Below the pieces are notes generated by a model. That model saw nothing but the letters and a program-made list of their open reading frames with translations, was not told where the DNA came from and ran no database searches. From the NCBI GenBank assembly GCA_019136395.1, contig JAGVUH010000531.1, forward strand, positions 1-25,115: DNA of 25,115 nt. The letters run 5' to 3'. The position numbers were made by a program, and so were the translations under genes. Positions within the stretch are counted from its first letter, which is position 1. Each line of letters begins with the position of its first letter. The DNA is from Gammaproteobacteria bacterium (GTDB lineage Bacteria > Pseudomonadota > Gammaproteobacteria > Chromatiales > Chromatiaceae). This document shows, piece by piece, positions 7,563 to 14,291 of the stretch.

Positions 7563-7637
7563 TGGAGTAAAATATCAAATGAGTTATTGAAAGGATTGAT
7601 AGCGTTTAGTTGCAGAATTTTTTCCAGTGGAGCACAC
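7563..7637 (+). promoter_or_regulatory. AT-rich leader before hsdM, possible promoter
   Basis: Between the truncated hsdR region and hsdM the sequence becomes AT-rich, with a TAAAAT -10-like hexamer (7568-7573) and a TTGAAA hexamer (about 7587-7592). No convincing -35/-10 pair at 17 bases is seen. It is the only non-coding gap before the long co-oriented run from hsdM to hsdR, so the operon promoter is likely here or upstream. Confidence 0.3.
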
Positions 7638-9248
7638 ATGGCAAGGCCAGCGAAAAAGAACGACAACGGGGGAGCCAATCTCGGCTTCGAGGCCACCCTC
7701 TGGTCCGCCGCCGACAAGCTGCGCGGCAACATGGAGCCCTCCGATTACAAGCATGTCGCCCTCGGGCTGATCTTCCTCAAATACATTTCCGACGCCTTCG
7801 CGGCCAAGCACGACCGGCTGCTGCACGAGGCCGCCGATCCCCAGAGTGATCTCTATGTGCGCGATGAGCGGGCCCGCTATGCCATCGCCGAGGACCGCGA
7901 CGAGTACGCCGCCGAGAATATCTTCTGGGTCCCCACCGAGGCCCGCTGGTCATTCCTGCAAGCCAACGCCAAGCAGCCGACCATTGGCAAGCTGATCGAT
8001 GACGCCATGCTGGCCATCGAGGCGCACAATCCCTCCCTCAAGGGCGTGCTGCCCAAGGACTACGCCCGCCCGGCCCTGAACAAGGTCATGCTCGGCGAGC
8101 TGATCGACCTGATCAGCGGCATTGCCATGAACCAGGAGGCCGACCGCTCCCGCGATATCCTCGGCCGGGTCTATGAATACTTTCTCGGCGGTTTCGCCGG
8201 GGCAGAAGGCAAGCGCGGCGGTGAGTTCTACACCCCCCGCTCGGTGGTGCGGCTGCTGGTGGCCATGCTGGAGCCCTACCGGGGCCGGGTTTATGACCCC
8301 TGCTGTGGCTCCGGGGGCATGTTCGTCCAGTCCGAAAAGTTTGTCGCTGAGCACGGCGGGCGCATCGGCGACATCGCCATCTACGGCCAGGAGAGCAACT
8401 ACACCACCTGGCGGCTGGCCAAGATGAACCTCGCCGTGCGCGGCATCGACGCGGACATCCGCTGGAACAACGAGGGCAGCTTCCACAAGGACGCCCTCCC
8501 GGACCTGAAGGCCGACTTCATCCTCGCCAATCCCCCCTTCAACATCTCCGACTGGGGCGGCGAGCGTCTGCGCGAGGACGCGCGCTGGCGCTACGGCGTG
8601 CCGCCAGCCGGCAACGCCAACTACGCCTGGCTCCAGCACATCCTCCATCATCTGGCGCCCACCGGCACGGCCGGCGTGGTGCTGGCCAACGGCTCCATGT
8701 CCTCCGCCCAGTCCGGCGAGGGCGACATCCGCCGGGCCATGGTCGAGGGCGACGTGGTGGACTGCATGATCGCCCTGCCCGGTCAGCTTTTCTACTCCGT
8801 GCAGATCCCCGCCTGTCTTTGGTTCCTGGCCCGCGACAAGAAGAACCACCGCTTTCGTGATCGGCGCGGCGAGGTGCTGTTCATTGATGCCCGTAAGTTG
8901 GGGCACATGGTGGATCGTACTCACAAGGAATTCGCCGACGAGGACATCCAGAAGATCGCGGATACCTACCACGCTTGGCGCGGAGAGCAGGGGGCTGGGG
9001 TTTATGAAGACGTGCCCGGTTTCTGCAAGGCGGCGAGGCTCGAGGAAATTAGGGGCCACGGGCATGTGCTAACGCCGGGGCGGTATGTCGGCGCGGCGGC
9101 CATCGAAGACGACGGCACGCCCTTTTCAGAACGCTTTGCCGAGCTTAAGGCGAAGCTCGATGAACAATTCGCCGAGGGCGAGGAACTGGAGGCACGGATT
9201 CAGGCGCAACTAGCCCGCCTTCTGCCCTCATCCGACAGATCAACCTAA
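7638..9248 (+). CDS. hsdM: Type I restriction-modification DNA methyltransferase subunit HsdM
   Basis: HsdM methylates adenine (N6) using AdoMet and forms the core M2S (and R2M2S) complex. ATG 7638 (536 aa) is chosen because GGAG lies 5 bases upstream. The longer frame from 7587 would start with a hydrophobic, unrelated leader. Residues 14-160 are the helical HsdM_N domain. AdoMet motif I is [10 protein letters not shown] (220-229), and the catalytic motif IV is NPPF (298-301), matching N6-adenine enzymes. The C-terminal helix ([31 protein letters not shown]) ends in LLPSSDRST. The usual close hsdM-hsdS junction is absent. Instead a MazF-type module of about 0.7 kb follows, and a second copy of this tail lies at 9953-10072. 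Confidence 0.95.
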   Translation: MARPAKKNDNGGANLGFEATLWSAADKLRGNMEPSDYKHVALGLIFLKYISDAFAAKHDRLLHEAADPQSDLYVRDERARYAIAEDRDEYAAENIFWVPTEARWSFLQANAKQPTIGKLIDDAMLAIEAHNPSLKGVLPKDYARPALNKVMLGELIDLISGIAMNQEADRSRDILGRVYEYFLGGFAGAEGKRGGEFYTPRSVVRLLVAMLEPYRGRVYDPCCGSGGMFVQSEKFVAEHGGRIGDIAIYGQESNYTTWRLAKMNLAVRGIDADIRWNNEGSFHKDALPDLKADFILANPPFNISDWGGERLREDARWRYGVPPAGNANYAWLQHILHHLAPTGTAGVVLANGSMSSAQSGEGDIRRAMVEGDVVDCMIALPGQLFYSVQIPACLWFLARDKKNHRFRDRRGEVLFIDARKLGHMVDRTHKEFADEDIQKIADTYHAWRGEQGAGVYEDVPGFCKAARLEEIRGHGHVLTPGRYVGAAAIEDDGTPFSERFAELKAKLDEQFAEGEELEARIQAQLARLLPSSDRST

Positions 9249-9262
9249 CGGGGGTCACGCGC

Positions 9263-9418
9263 ATGTACACCACGTATCGCTTGGAGACCGAGGAGCTTAA
9301 CGAGGATTTTATGTTGTCGCTCAAGAAAGGCGGAAATCGAGATCCCGAGCTATGCCGCTTGATACAGCAAGCCCTACCGAGTTCCGCGCCCACCACCACG
9401 TCCTTCTGGAGGATCTGA
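9263..9418 (+). CDS. Small ORF, possible decayed antitoxin-like gene
   Basis: A 51-codon frame starts 14 bases after hsdM. Its first 21 residues (MYTTYRLETEELNEDFMLSLK) look like the start of small antitoxin-associated proteins with a 'TYRL..EELNE.F...LK' opening. The remainder does not fit. A different frame at 9327-9362 reads KAEIEIPSYAA then stops, and includes the EIEI expected in that family, so a frameshift or deletion may have ruined it. Family memory is imperfect here. It could also simply serve as a leader, because its end overlaps the ribosome-binding site of the next gene. Confidence 0.35.
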   Translation: MYTTYRLETEELNEDFMLSLKKGGNRDPELCRLIQQALPSSAPTTTSFWRI

Positions 9419-9420
9419 GT

Positions 9421-9636
9421 ATGCTGCAAACCATCGAAGTCGAAGTTGACACCCGTGGTCGAATCCATCCGGTCGAACCGTTCGAGCACCTACCGTCCGG
9501 CCGTGCGATTCTGACGTTCCTGACACCTGTCGAGCAGGTCGCTGAGACGGCGCTGCTTGCCGAACCCGCCTTGGCTGAAGATTGGCTTAAACCGGAGGAG
9601 GATGTGGCATGGGCACATTTGCAGCCGGACAGGTAG
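9421..9636 (+). CDS. Antitoxin partner of the MazF-type toxin
   Basis: A 71-aa protein. ATG 9421 has GGAGG (9408-9412) at 8 bases; the frame extends further upstream but without such a site. The N-terminus (LQTIEVEVDTRGRIHPVEPFEHLPSGRAILTFL) is the beta-rich AbrB/DUF2281-like pattern seen in small antitoxins ('v.vd..GrI.p.e....lp.GravlTil'). The acidic C-terminus (LAEDWLKPEEDVAWAHLQ) is typical of the toxin-blocking tail. Its last 28 bases overlap the toxin gene. Confidence 0.7.
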   Translation: MLQTIEVEVDTRGRIHPVEPFEHLPSGRAILTFLTPVEQVAETALLAEPALAEDWLKPEEDVAWAHLQPDR

Positions 9637-9953
9637 TGATCCTGCCCTTTCCGTTTTCAGACCTGACGGCGCGCAAGTATCGGCCCGCGCTCTTGCTAGC
9701 GGCGGTCGGCAAGGGAGACTGGATCGTGTGTCAGATCACCAGCAATGCCTATGGTGACCAGCGCGCGGTCGCGCTGCGTGACCAGGACTTTTCCGTGGGC
9801 GGCTTGCGCCGTGAGAGCTTTGTCCGTCCCGGTAAATTGTTCACGGCCCATGAAAGCCTGTTTTCCGACGTTGCTGGTGCGTTGACCCACACCTATCTCG
9901 GGAGTCTCAGGCAAGCCGTCGTCGAAATGATCCTGGGCGGGACTCAGATCTGA
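9609..9953 (+). CDS. MazF/PemK-type endoribonuclease toxin
   Basis: A 114-aa protein of the MazF/PemK fold that cuts RNA at short sequence motifs. The N-terminus GQVVILPFPFSDLTARKYRPALLLA contains the 'v.l..fPFsD.s..K.RPalvl' signature, with Arg25 in the catalytic position and Thr45/Ser46 in QITSNAY as the other active-site segment. The usual C-terminal helix (LRQAVVEMIL) is present, so the toxin appears intact. The gene is coupled to the antitoxin (28-base overlap) and its stop overlaps the next start (TGATG). The whole module sits between hsdM and hsdS on the same strand. Confidence 0.85.
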   Translation: MGTFAAGQVVILPFPFSDLTARKYRPALLLAAVGKGDWIVCQITSNAYGDQRAVALRDQDFSVGGLRRESFVRPGKLFTAHESLFSDVAGALTHTYLGSLRQAVVEMILGGTQI

Positions 9954-10072
9954 TGTCCGTTGTGGAGCATTTCGTGGCGCTGAGGGCGAAGCTGGAGGCA
10001 CAACTAGCCCAGCTTGAGAAATTGGGGGCGGTGGTCCAGGCGAATTTGGAGGGAGTGGTCTTCGATGGGTGA
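9953..10072 (+). pseudogene. Stranded HsdM C-terminal tail
   Basis: A 39-codon frame begins in the mazF stop (TGATG) and ends 8 bases inside hsdS. From FVALRAKLEAQLAQLEKL it aligns residue for residue, without gaps, to the C-terminal helix of the HsdM above ([18 protein letters not shown]), including QA-x-L near the end. The bases differ considerably, but a 10-mer CAACTAGCCC is shared (9207-9216 and 10001-10010). The overlap of its stop with the hsdS ATG is the arrangement expected for an hsdM-hsdS junction. I read it as the original hsdM 3' end displaced by the toxin-antitoxin insertion. It might still be translated and couple expression to hsdS. Confidence 0.6.
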
Positions 10073-11288
10073 GTGGACAACTATGCCGCTTGAGGATGGA
10101 TTGGATTGCCTGATCGATTACAGAGGTAAAAGTCCTCCAAAATCTATAGGCGGAATTCCAGTGATTTCAGCAAAGGTTGTCAAGGATGGTCGCGTTATTC
10201 AGCCAATAGAGCAAACGATAGCGTCAAGTTATTATTCAATTTGGATGACAAGAGGCCTGCCTAAGACTGGGGACGTAGTAATAACGACAGAAGGGCCTTT
10301 GGGGGAAGTGGCTCAGCTTGACGAGCAGACAGCACGATACGCATTAGGGCAGCGTGTAGTATGCATGCGTGGTAAGAGATGCGTTATTTATAATAAATTT
10401 CTGAAATTCCTTTTGATGTCTTCCAAGCAACAGGAAATTATTCAGTCCTTTGCCACCGGTACGACCGTGGCTGGAATTAGCCAAAAAGCTCTTCGATCAG
10501 TACCAATCTCTGTTCCCTCTTTTGAACAACAGATCAAGATTGGCGAATTATTAGGGGCCCTCGACGACAAAATCGAGCTAAGTCGCCAGACCAACGAAAC
10601 CCTGGAGGCCCTCGCGCGGGCGATCTTCAAGGACTGGTTCGTGGATTTCGGCCCCACGCGAGCAAAGGCTGAAGGAAGCCCGCCCTACCTTTCCCCGGAA
10701 CTGTGGGCGCTGTTTCCTAATGCCCTCGATGATGAAGATAAGCCGGAGGGGTGGGAAGAGAAGAGTGTTGAAGACATCCTTGAACTTGCCTATGGCAAAG
10801 CCCTCAAATCTACCGAACGCGTAAATGGCTCTGTTCCTGTTTATGGTTCGGGTGGAATTACTGGGTATCACAATCAGCCGTTGGTCGAGGGTCCATCAAT
10901 TATCGTAGGCCGCAAAGGTACTGTCGGAAGCCTTTATTGGGAAGACGGCCCCTTTTTCCCCATCGATACTGTGTTCTATGTTAAGTCAAAAGCGCCTCTA
11001 ACTTTCTGTTTCTATCTCCTGCAAACGCTTGGGCTCGACGGCATGAATACCGACGCTGCTGTTCCTGGATTGAACCGAAAGAACGCGTACCGTTTGCCGG
11101 TCGCTTGGTCCGGGCAGGGCATAAGGCAAGCGTTTGATGAGGTCGTAACACAGTTGCGCCAAAAGATGCACGGCAATTCTGATGAATCCAAAACTCTCGC
11201 CCAAACCCGCGATCTCCTCCTCCCCAAGCTCATGTCCGGCGAAATCCGCATCAAGGACGCCGAGCGCATCATCGGTGAGGTCGTCTGA
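10065..11288 (+). CDS. hsdS: Type I restriction-modification specificity subunit HsdS
   Basis: HsdS recognises the bipartite DNA target and positions HsdM and HsdR. ATG 10065 (407 aa) is preferred because GGAGGGAG lies just upstream. Two target-recognition domains are visible: residues 1-155 (with DYRGKSPPKS and ISQKALRSVPISVPSFEQQ) and about 228-375 (with YGSGGITGYHNQPL, GRKGTVGSLYWEDGPFFPIDT and GLNRKNAYRLPV). A central conserved spacer, IGELLGALDDKIELSRQTNETLEALARAIFKDWFVDF (159-195), links them, and its partner at the C-terminus is LAQTRDLLLPKLMSGEI. The first recognition domain is much more AT-rich than its neighbours, as expected if it was swapped in from elsewhere. The gene overlaps the next one by ATGA. 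Confidence 0.93.
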   Translation: MGEWTTMPLEDGLDCLIDYRGKSPPKSIGGIPVISAKVVKDGRVIQPIEQTIASSYYSIWMTRGLPKTGDVVITTEGPLGEVAQLDEQTARYALGQRVVCMRGKRCVIYNKFLKFLLMSSKQQEIIQSFATGTTVAGISQKALRSVPISVPSFEQQIKIGELLGALDDKIELSRQTNETLEALARAIFKDWFVDFGPTRAKAEGSPPYLSPELWALFPNALDDEDKPEGWEEKSVEDILELAYGKALKSTERVNGSVPVYGSGGITGYHNQPLVEGPSIIVGRKGTVGSLYWEDGPFFPIDTVFYVKSKAPLTFCFYLLQTLGLDGMNTDAAVPGLNRKNAYRLPVAWSGQGIRQAFDEVVTQLRQKMHGNSDESKTLAQTRDLLLPKLMSGEIRIKDAERIIGEVV

Positions 11289-12292
11289 TGAACAACCTGG
11301 GACGCAGCGTTCGTTTATTCCTGGTCGATGGCAAGTCCACCGGCCTGATCACCGCCGAGATCATGAACTGGACCGGCCATGTGCTCACCGGACCCCGGGT
11401 GGAGCTCCCCAAGTTCCTTACCCGCCCGGAGGTCAGCCGCACCGGGGTCTACCTCCTGTACGGTCAGGACCCCGTCAATGCCGATGCGGTCATGCTCTAC
11501 ATCGGCGAGAGCGACAACGTTGGCGTCCGGCTCAAGCAGCACAATCAGGAAGGCAAGAAGGACTACTGGGAGCGGACCTGTGTCATCACCAGCAAGGACC
11601 AGAACATCACCAAGGCCCATGCCCGCTACCTGGAAGCGCGCTTGATCGGCATCGCCACGGCCGCGGGCCGCGTCAAGCTCGACAACGGCATGACGCCCCC
11701 GCCGGTGGCCTTACCCGAGGCGGATCAGTCCGACATGGAGTATTTCATCGACCAGATCCGGCTGGTGCTCCCGGTGCTGGGGCTAGAGTTTTTCCGAGAG
11801 TCACCGAAACCCTCGACGGAGCCAGGGTCAGGGTCCACCACGGTCAGTGATCCTCTGGAGGCTGGCCCCCTGTTCGAGTTGACGCACAAGAAGAGTGGCG
11901 CCTGCGCTAAGGCACGCGAGATCGATGGGGAGTTCGTGGTGCTCAAAGGGGCGCAGGTCGTGTCCCAATGGCAACAAGCCTCATCGGTCGGGATCGGCTA
12001 TGCCAAGCTCCATGACAAGCTTCGGGAAACGGGCATCCTGCAGGGCGAACCCAACGCCCCCCTGGCCACCCTGACCCAGGATGTGGCCTTTTCCAGCCCA
12101 AGCGCGGCCGCGGCGGTCGTGTCCGGTCGCCGCGCCAATGGCCGCGTGGATTGGCGGCTGGCAGGCACGCAGACGAGTTACGCGGCCTGGCAGGAGCAGC
12201 AGATCGAATCGACGGTTCGACAGACAACGACTCCGACGGAAGCCGAAATCGACGTATACGACATCAACCATGCCGGCGAGGTGGCTCTTTGA
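11288..12292 (+). CDS. GIY-YIG nuclease-domain protein with C-terminal DUF4357-like region
   Basis: A 334-aa protein. Residues 50-120 form a GIY-YIG endonuclease core: GVY (53-55), YIG (71-73), the arginine of RLKQH (81), and Glu117 in YLEARLI as the metal ligand. The catalytic set therefore looks complete. After an acidic Ser/Pro/Thr-rich linker (about 170-195), the C-terminal part (about 198-305) contains the block SSPSAAAAVVSGRRANGRVDW followed by TSYAAWQ, characteristic of DUF4357. Proteins of this architecture occur beside Type I restriction genes. Here it is coupled by ATGA to both hsdS and the following gene, so it is made with the complex. Whether it cuts DNA on its own or helps restriction is unknown. 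Confidence 0.8.
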   Translation: MNNLGRSVRLFLVDGKSTGLITAEIMNWTGHVLTGPRVELPKFLTRPEVSRTGVYLLYGQDPVNADAVMLYIGESDNVGVRLKQHNQEGKKDYWERTCVITSKDQNITKAHARYLEARLIGIATAAGRVKLDNGMTPPPVALPEADQSDMEYFIDQIRLVLPVLGLEFFRESPKPSTEPGSGSTTVSDPLEAGPLFELTHKKSGACAKAREIDGEFVVLKGAQVVSQWQQASSVGIGYAKLHDKLRETGILQGEPNAPLATLTQDVAFSSPSAAAAVVSGRRANGRVDWRLAGTQTSYAAWQEQQIESTVRQTTTPTEAEIDVYDINHAGEVAL

Positions 12293-12774
12293 TGGACCTG
12301 AATCACAAAAAGGAGCGCTTTTCCCTGGCCTACATCAGTGCTGTCGCGGCACGCGCCGGGTTCGATCTGGTTGAGCCGAGGGTGGATGTGGACAGTATCG
12401 ATGGCACCCTGATTTCACACACGGGGAGGCGCCCGCGCATCGAGTTTCAGGCCAAGGCCACCGCGCGCGATGTGGTCGATGCTGAGGCCGTTACCTTTCC
12501 GCTGTCGGTGAAGAATTACGACGAACTGCGCGCGGAGGTGATCATCCCTCGCCTGCTGATCCTGGTGGTGCTACCGGAGCGGGAGGAGGATTGGCTGACT
12601 CACAGCGAGGACTCGCTGATTCTTCGCCGCTGTGGCTATTGGCTTTCCCTCGCCGGCGAGCCCGAGCGGGGGAATACCGCGACCGTAACGGTCAAGATCC
12701 CTCGCCATCAGCGTTTCGACCCGATCGCACTGCAGGCCTTGATGCAGAAGGCCAATCAGGGGGCATTCCGATGA
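12292..12774 (+). CDS. DUF4365-family protein
   Basis: This 160-aa protein starts at ATG 12292 inside the preceding stop (ATGA), although the frame stays open further upstream. The opening NHKKERFSLAYISAVAARAGFDL, the middle block FPLSVKNYDEL, and the late LTHSEDSLILRRCGYWLSL are the recognisable DUF4365 blocks. Asp37 and the segment EFQAKAT (51-57, Q-x-K) resemble the metal and lysine positions of PD-(D/E)XK-like folds, so a nuclease-type fold is plausible but not shown. It is translationally coupled on both sides within the restriction operon, which suggests a defence-related job. Confidence 0.78.
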   Translation: MDLNHKKERFSLAYISAVAARAGFDLVEPRVDVDSIDGTLISHTGRRPRIEFQAKATARDVVDAEAVTFPLSVKNYDELRAEVIIPRLLILVVLPEREEDWLTHSEDSLILRRCGYWLSLAGEPERGNTATVTVKIPRHQRFDPIALQALMQKANQGAFR

Positions 12775-13919
12775 AACTTGAGCTGACCGATCAAACCGCC
12801 CTGCGCCATCTGCCTTGGGGGGATCTCAAGTCCTACCTGGATGCCCAGGGATGGCGGCAGATGGACCGCATCGGGGACAGGGCGCTGGTCTATGTGCCGG
12901 AAGCGGCCGAAACCGAGGCGGTGGAGATCCTGGTGCCAACGCGCGACGACCTGGGCGACTACGTCTCGCGCATGGCCGAGGCGGTTGGGCTCCTGGCCGA
13001 GCGGGAGCAGCGCTCGGCCCTGGAGGTCTATCAGGACATCCTGACTTCGGGTCTGGATGTGGTGCGCTTGCGCGCACCCGAGGCCGACGCGAGCGGGGCC
13101 ATCGGCATCGAGGACGGCGTGGTGCTCCATCAGGAGGCCGAAAATCTGCTGCTCGCCGCGGCCTGCTCCGTGGTCGATCCGCGGCGTAACTACCATCTGC
13201 GCAAGGTCACCCAGGCCACCGATTACCTGAAATCGGTCAGACTCGGACCAAGCGAGCGGGGCAGTTATGTCCTGACCCTCTTGTCGCCGGTACAGCCGCG
13301 GCTGCAGCATCAACAGACCTTCGATTTGGGCGAGGAGCCTTTTACCCGAACGGTGACGCTGCGCCTGGCCGAGGCCCTGGGCGCTGCCAAGCGGGCGGCC
13401 GATCGTGCCCGCGCCGACAATGCCTTCGCGCCCTTCGACGAGGCCGTCGCGCGGGGGGTGAGCGCGAATCTGTGCGATGCGGTCGCCCGTCTGGCCGAGG
13501 CCGCCCGCGGCATCGAGATCGGGCTGACCTGGGCGCGCAGCCGTCCGGTAGGCCATCGGCGCGAGACCTTCCGCTTCAGTCCGGAGGTGGGCGAGGTGCT
13601 GTTGGAGGCGGCGCGCATCTTCCGGCAATCGGAACCCCTGACCGACACCCGCGTCACCGGGTTTGTGATCGCCCTTGATCGTCCCATCGAGCAGTTCGAC
13701 GGCAATGCGACCCTGCGGACACTGATCGATGAGAAACCGCGGCGCGTGACGGTGCGCTTCGAGCACGCCCTTTACCCCCTGGTCATTCGCGCCTTTGAGG
13801 ATAAATCCGCCATCTCGCTGCTCGGTGACCTGTTTCCGGGCCGGCAACGGTGGGAGCTGCGCAACCCGCGCGAGATCCGCCTCCTGGAAGACCAGGAGGG
13901 GGATGGCGTTGACCCATGA
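12771..13919 (+). CDS. Unrecognised 382-aa protein embedded in the restriction operon
   Basis: I do not recognise the family. The start at 12771 lies in the preceding stop (ATGA) and the stop lies in the hsdR start (ATGA). The protein is acidic, soluble, without signal peptide or membrane segments. Residues 1-45 ([21 protein letters not shown]) suggest a small helical domain. Residues 60-140 are helical and acidic. A probable alpha/beta middle ([15 protein letters not shown]) precedes an alanine-rich helical stretch at about 200-250 ([17 protein letters not shown]). The C-terminal part (about 285-370) looks like a beta-rich barrel-like domain ([50 protein letters not shown]). No metal-binding cluster or Walker motif is seen. 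Its fixed place between DUF4365 and hsdR makes it a candidate accessory component of the complex. Confidence 0.7.
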   Translation: MKLELTDQTALRHLPWGDLKSYLDAQGWRQMDRIGDRALVYVPEAAETEAVEILVPTRDDLGDYVSRMAEAVGLLAEREQRSALEVYQDILTSGLDVVRLRAPEADASGAIGIEDGVVLHQEAENLLLAAACSVVDPRRNYHLRKVTQATDYLKSVRLGPSERGSYVLTLLSPVQPRLQHQQTFDLGEEPFTRTVTLRLAEALGAAKRAADRARADNAFAPFDEAVARGVSANLCDAVARLAEAARGIEIGLTWARSRPVGHRRETFRFSPEVGEVLLEAARIFRQSEPLTDTRVTGFVIALDRPIEQFDGNATLRTLIDEKPRRVTVRFEHALYPLVIRAFEDKSAISLLGDLFPGRQRWELRNPREIRLLEDQEGDGVDP

Positions 13920-14291
13920 CTAGCCAATTCGGCGAAAGTCACGTCGAGGCGGCCGCGCTGGCCTGGCTGGAGGGCCTGGGCTACACGGTCCTGTATGGCC
14001 CGGATATCTCCCCGGACGGCAAGACCCCGGAGCGGGCCAGCTACGCCGAGGTGATCCTCCTGGACCGCTTCCGCGCCGCCCTGGCTGATCTCAACCAGCA
14101 TCTACCCCCGGACTGTCTGGCGGAGGTGGTCAAGCAGGTCCGGCAGACCGCGACCCCCTCCCTCGTCGAGGAAAACCGTCGCCTGCACCGGCTGCTGGTC
14201 GAGGGCGTGGATGTCGAGATCACCCGCGCCGACGGCAGCATCGGCGGCGACAAGGCCTGGCTGGTCGACTTCGCCAACCCGAAGAACAACG
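13899..14291 (+). repeat. 393-bp direct repeat, right copy
   Basis: Counterpart of 7086-7478. It spans the last six codons of the unrecognised gene and the first 125 codons of hsdR. Together the two copies flank hsdM through the unrecognised gene, a 6,813-base period. Confidence 0.93.
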
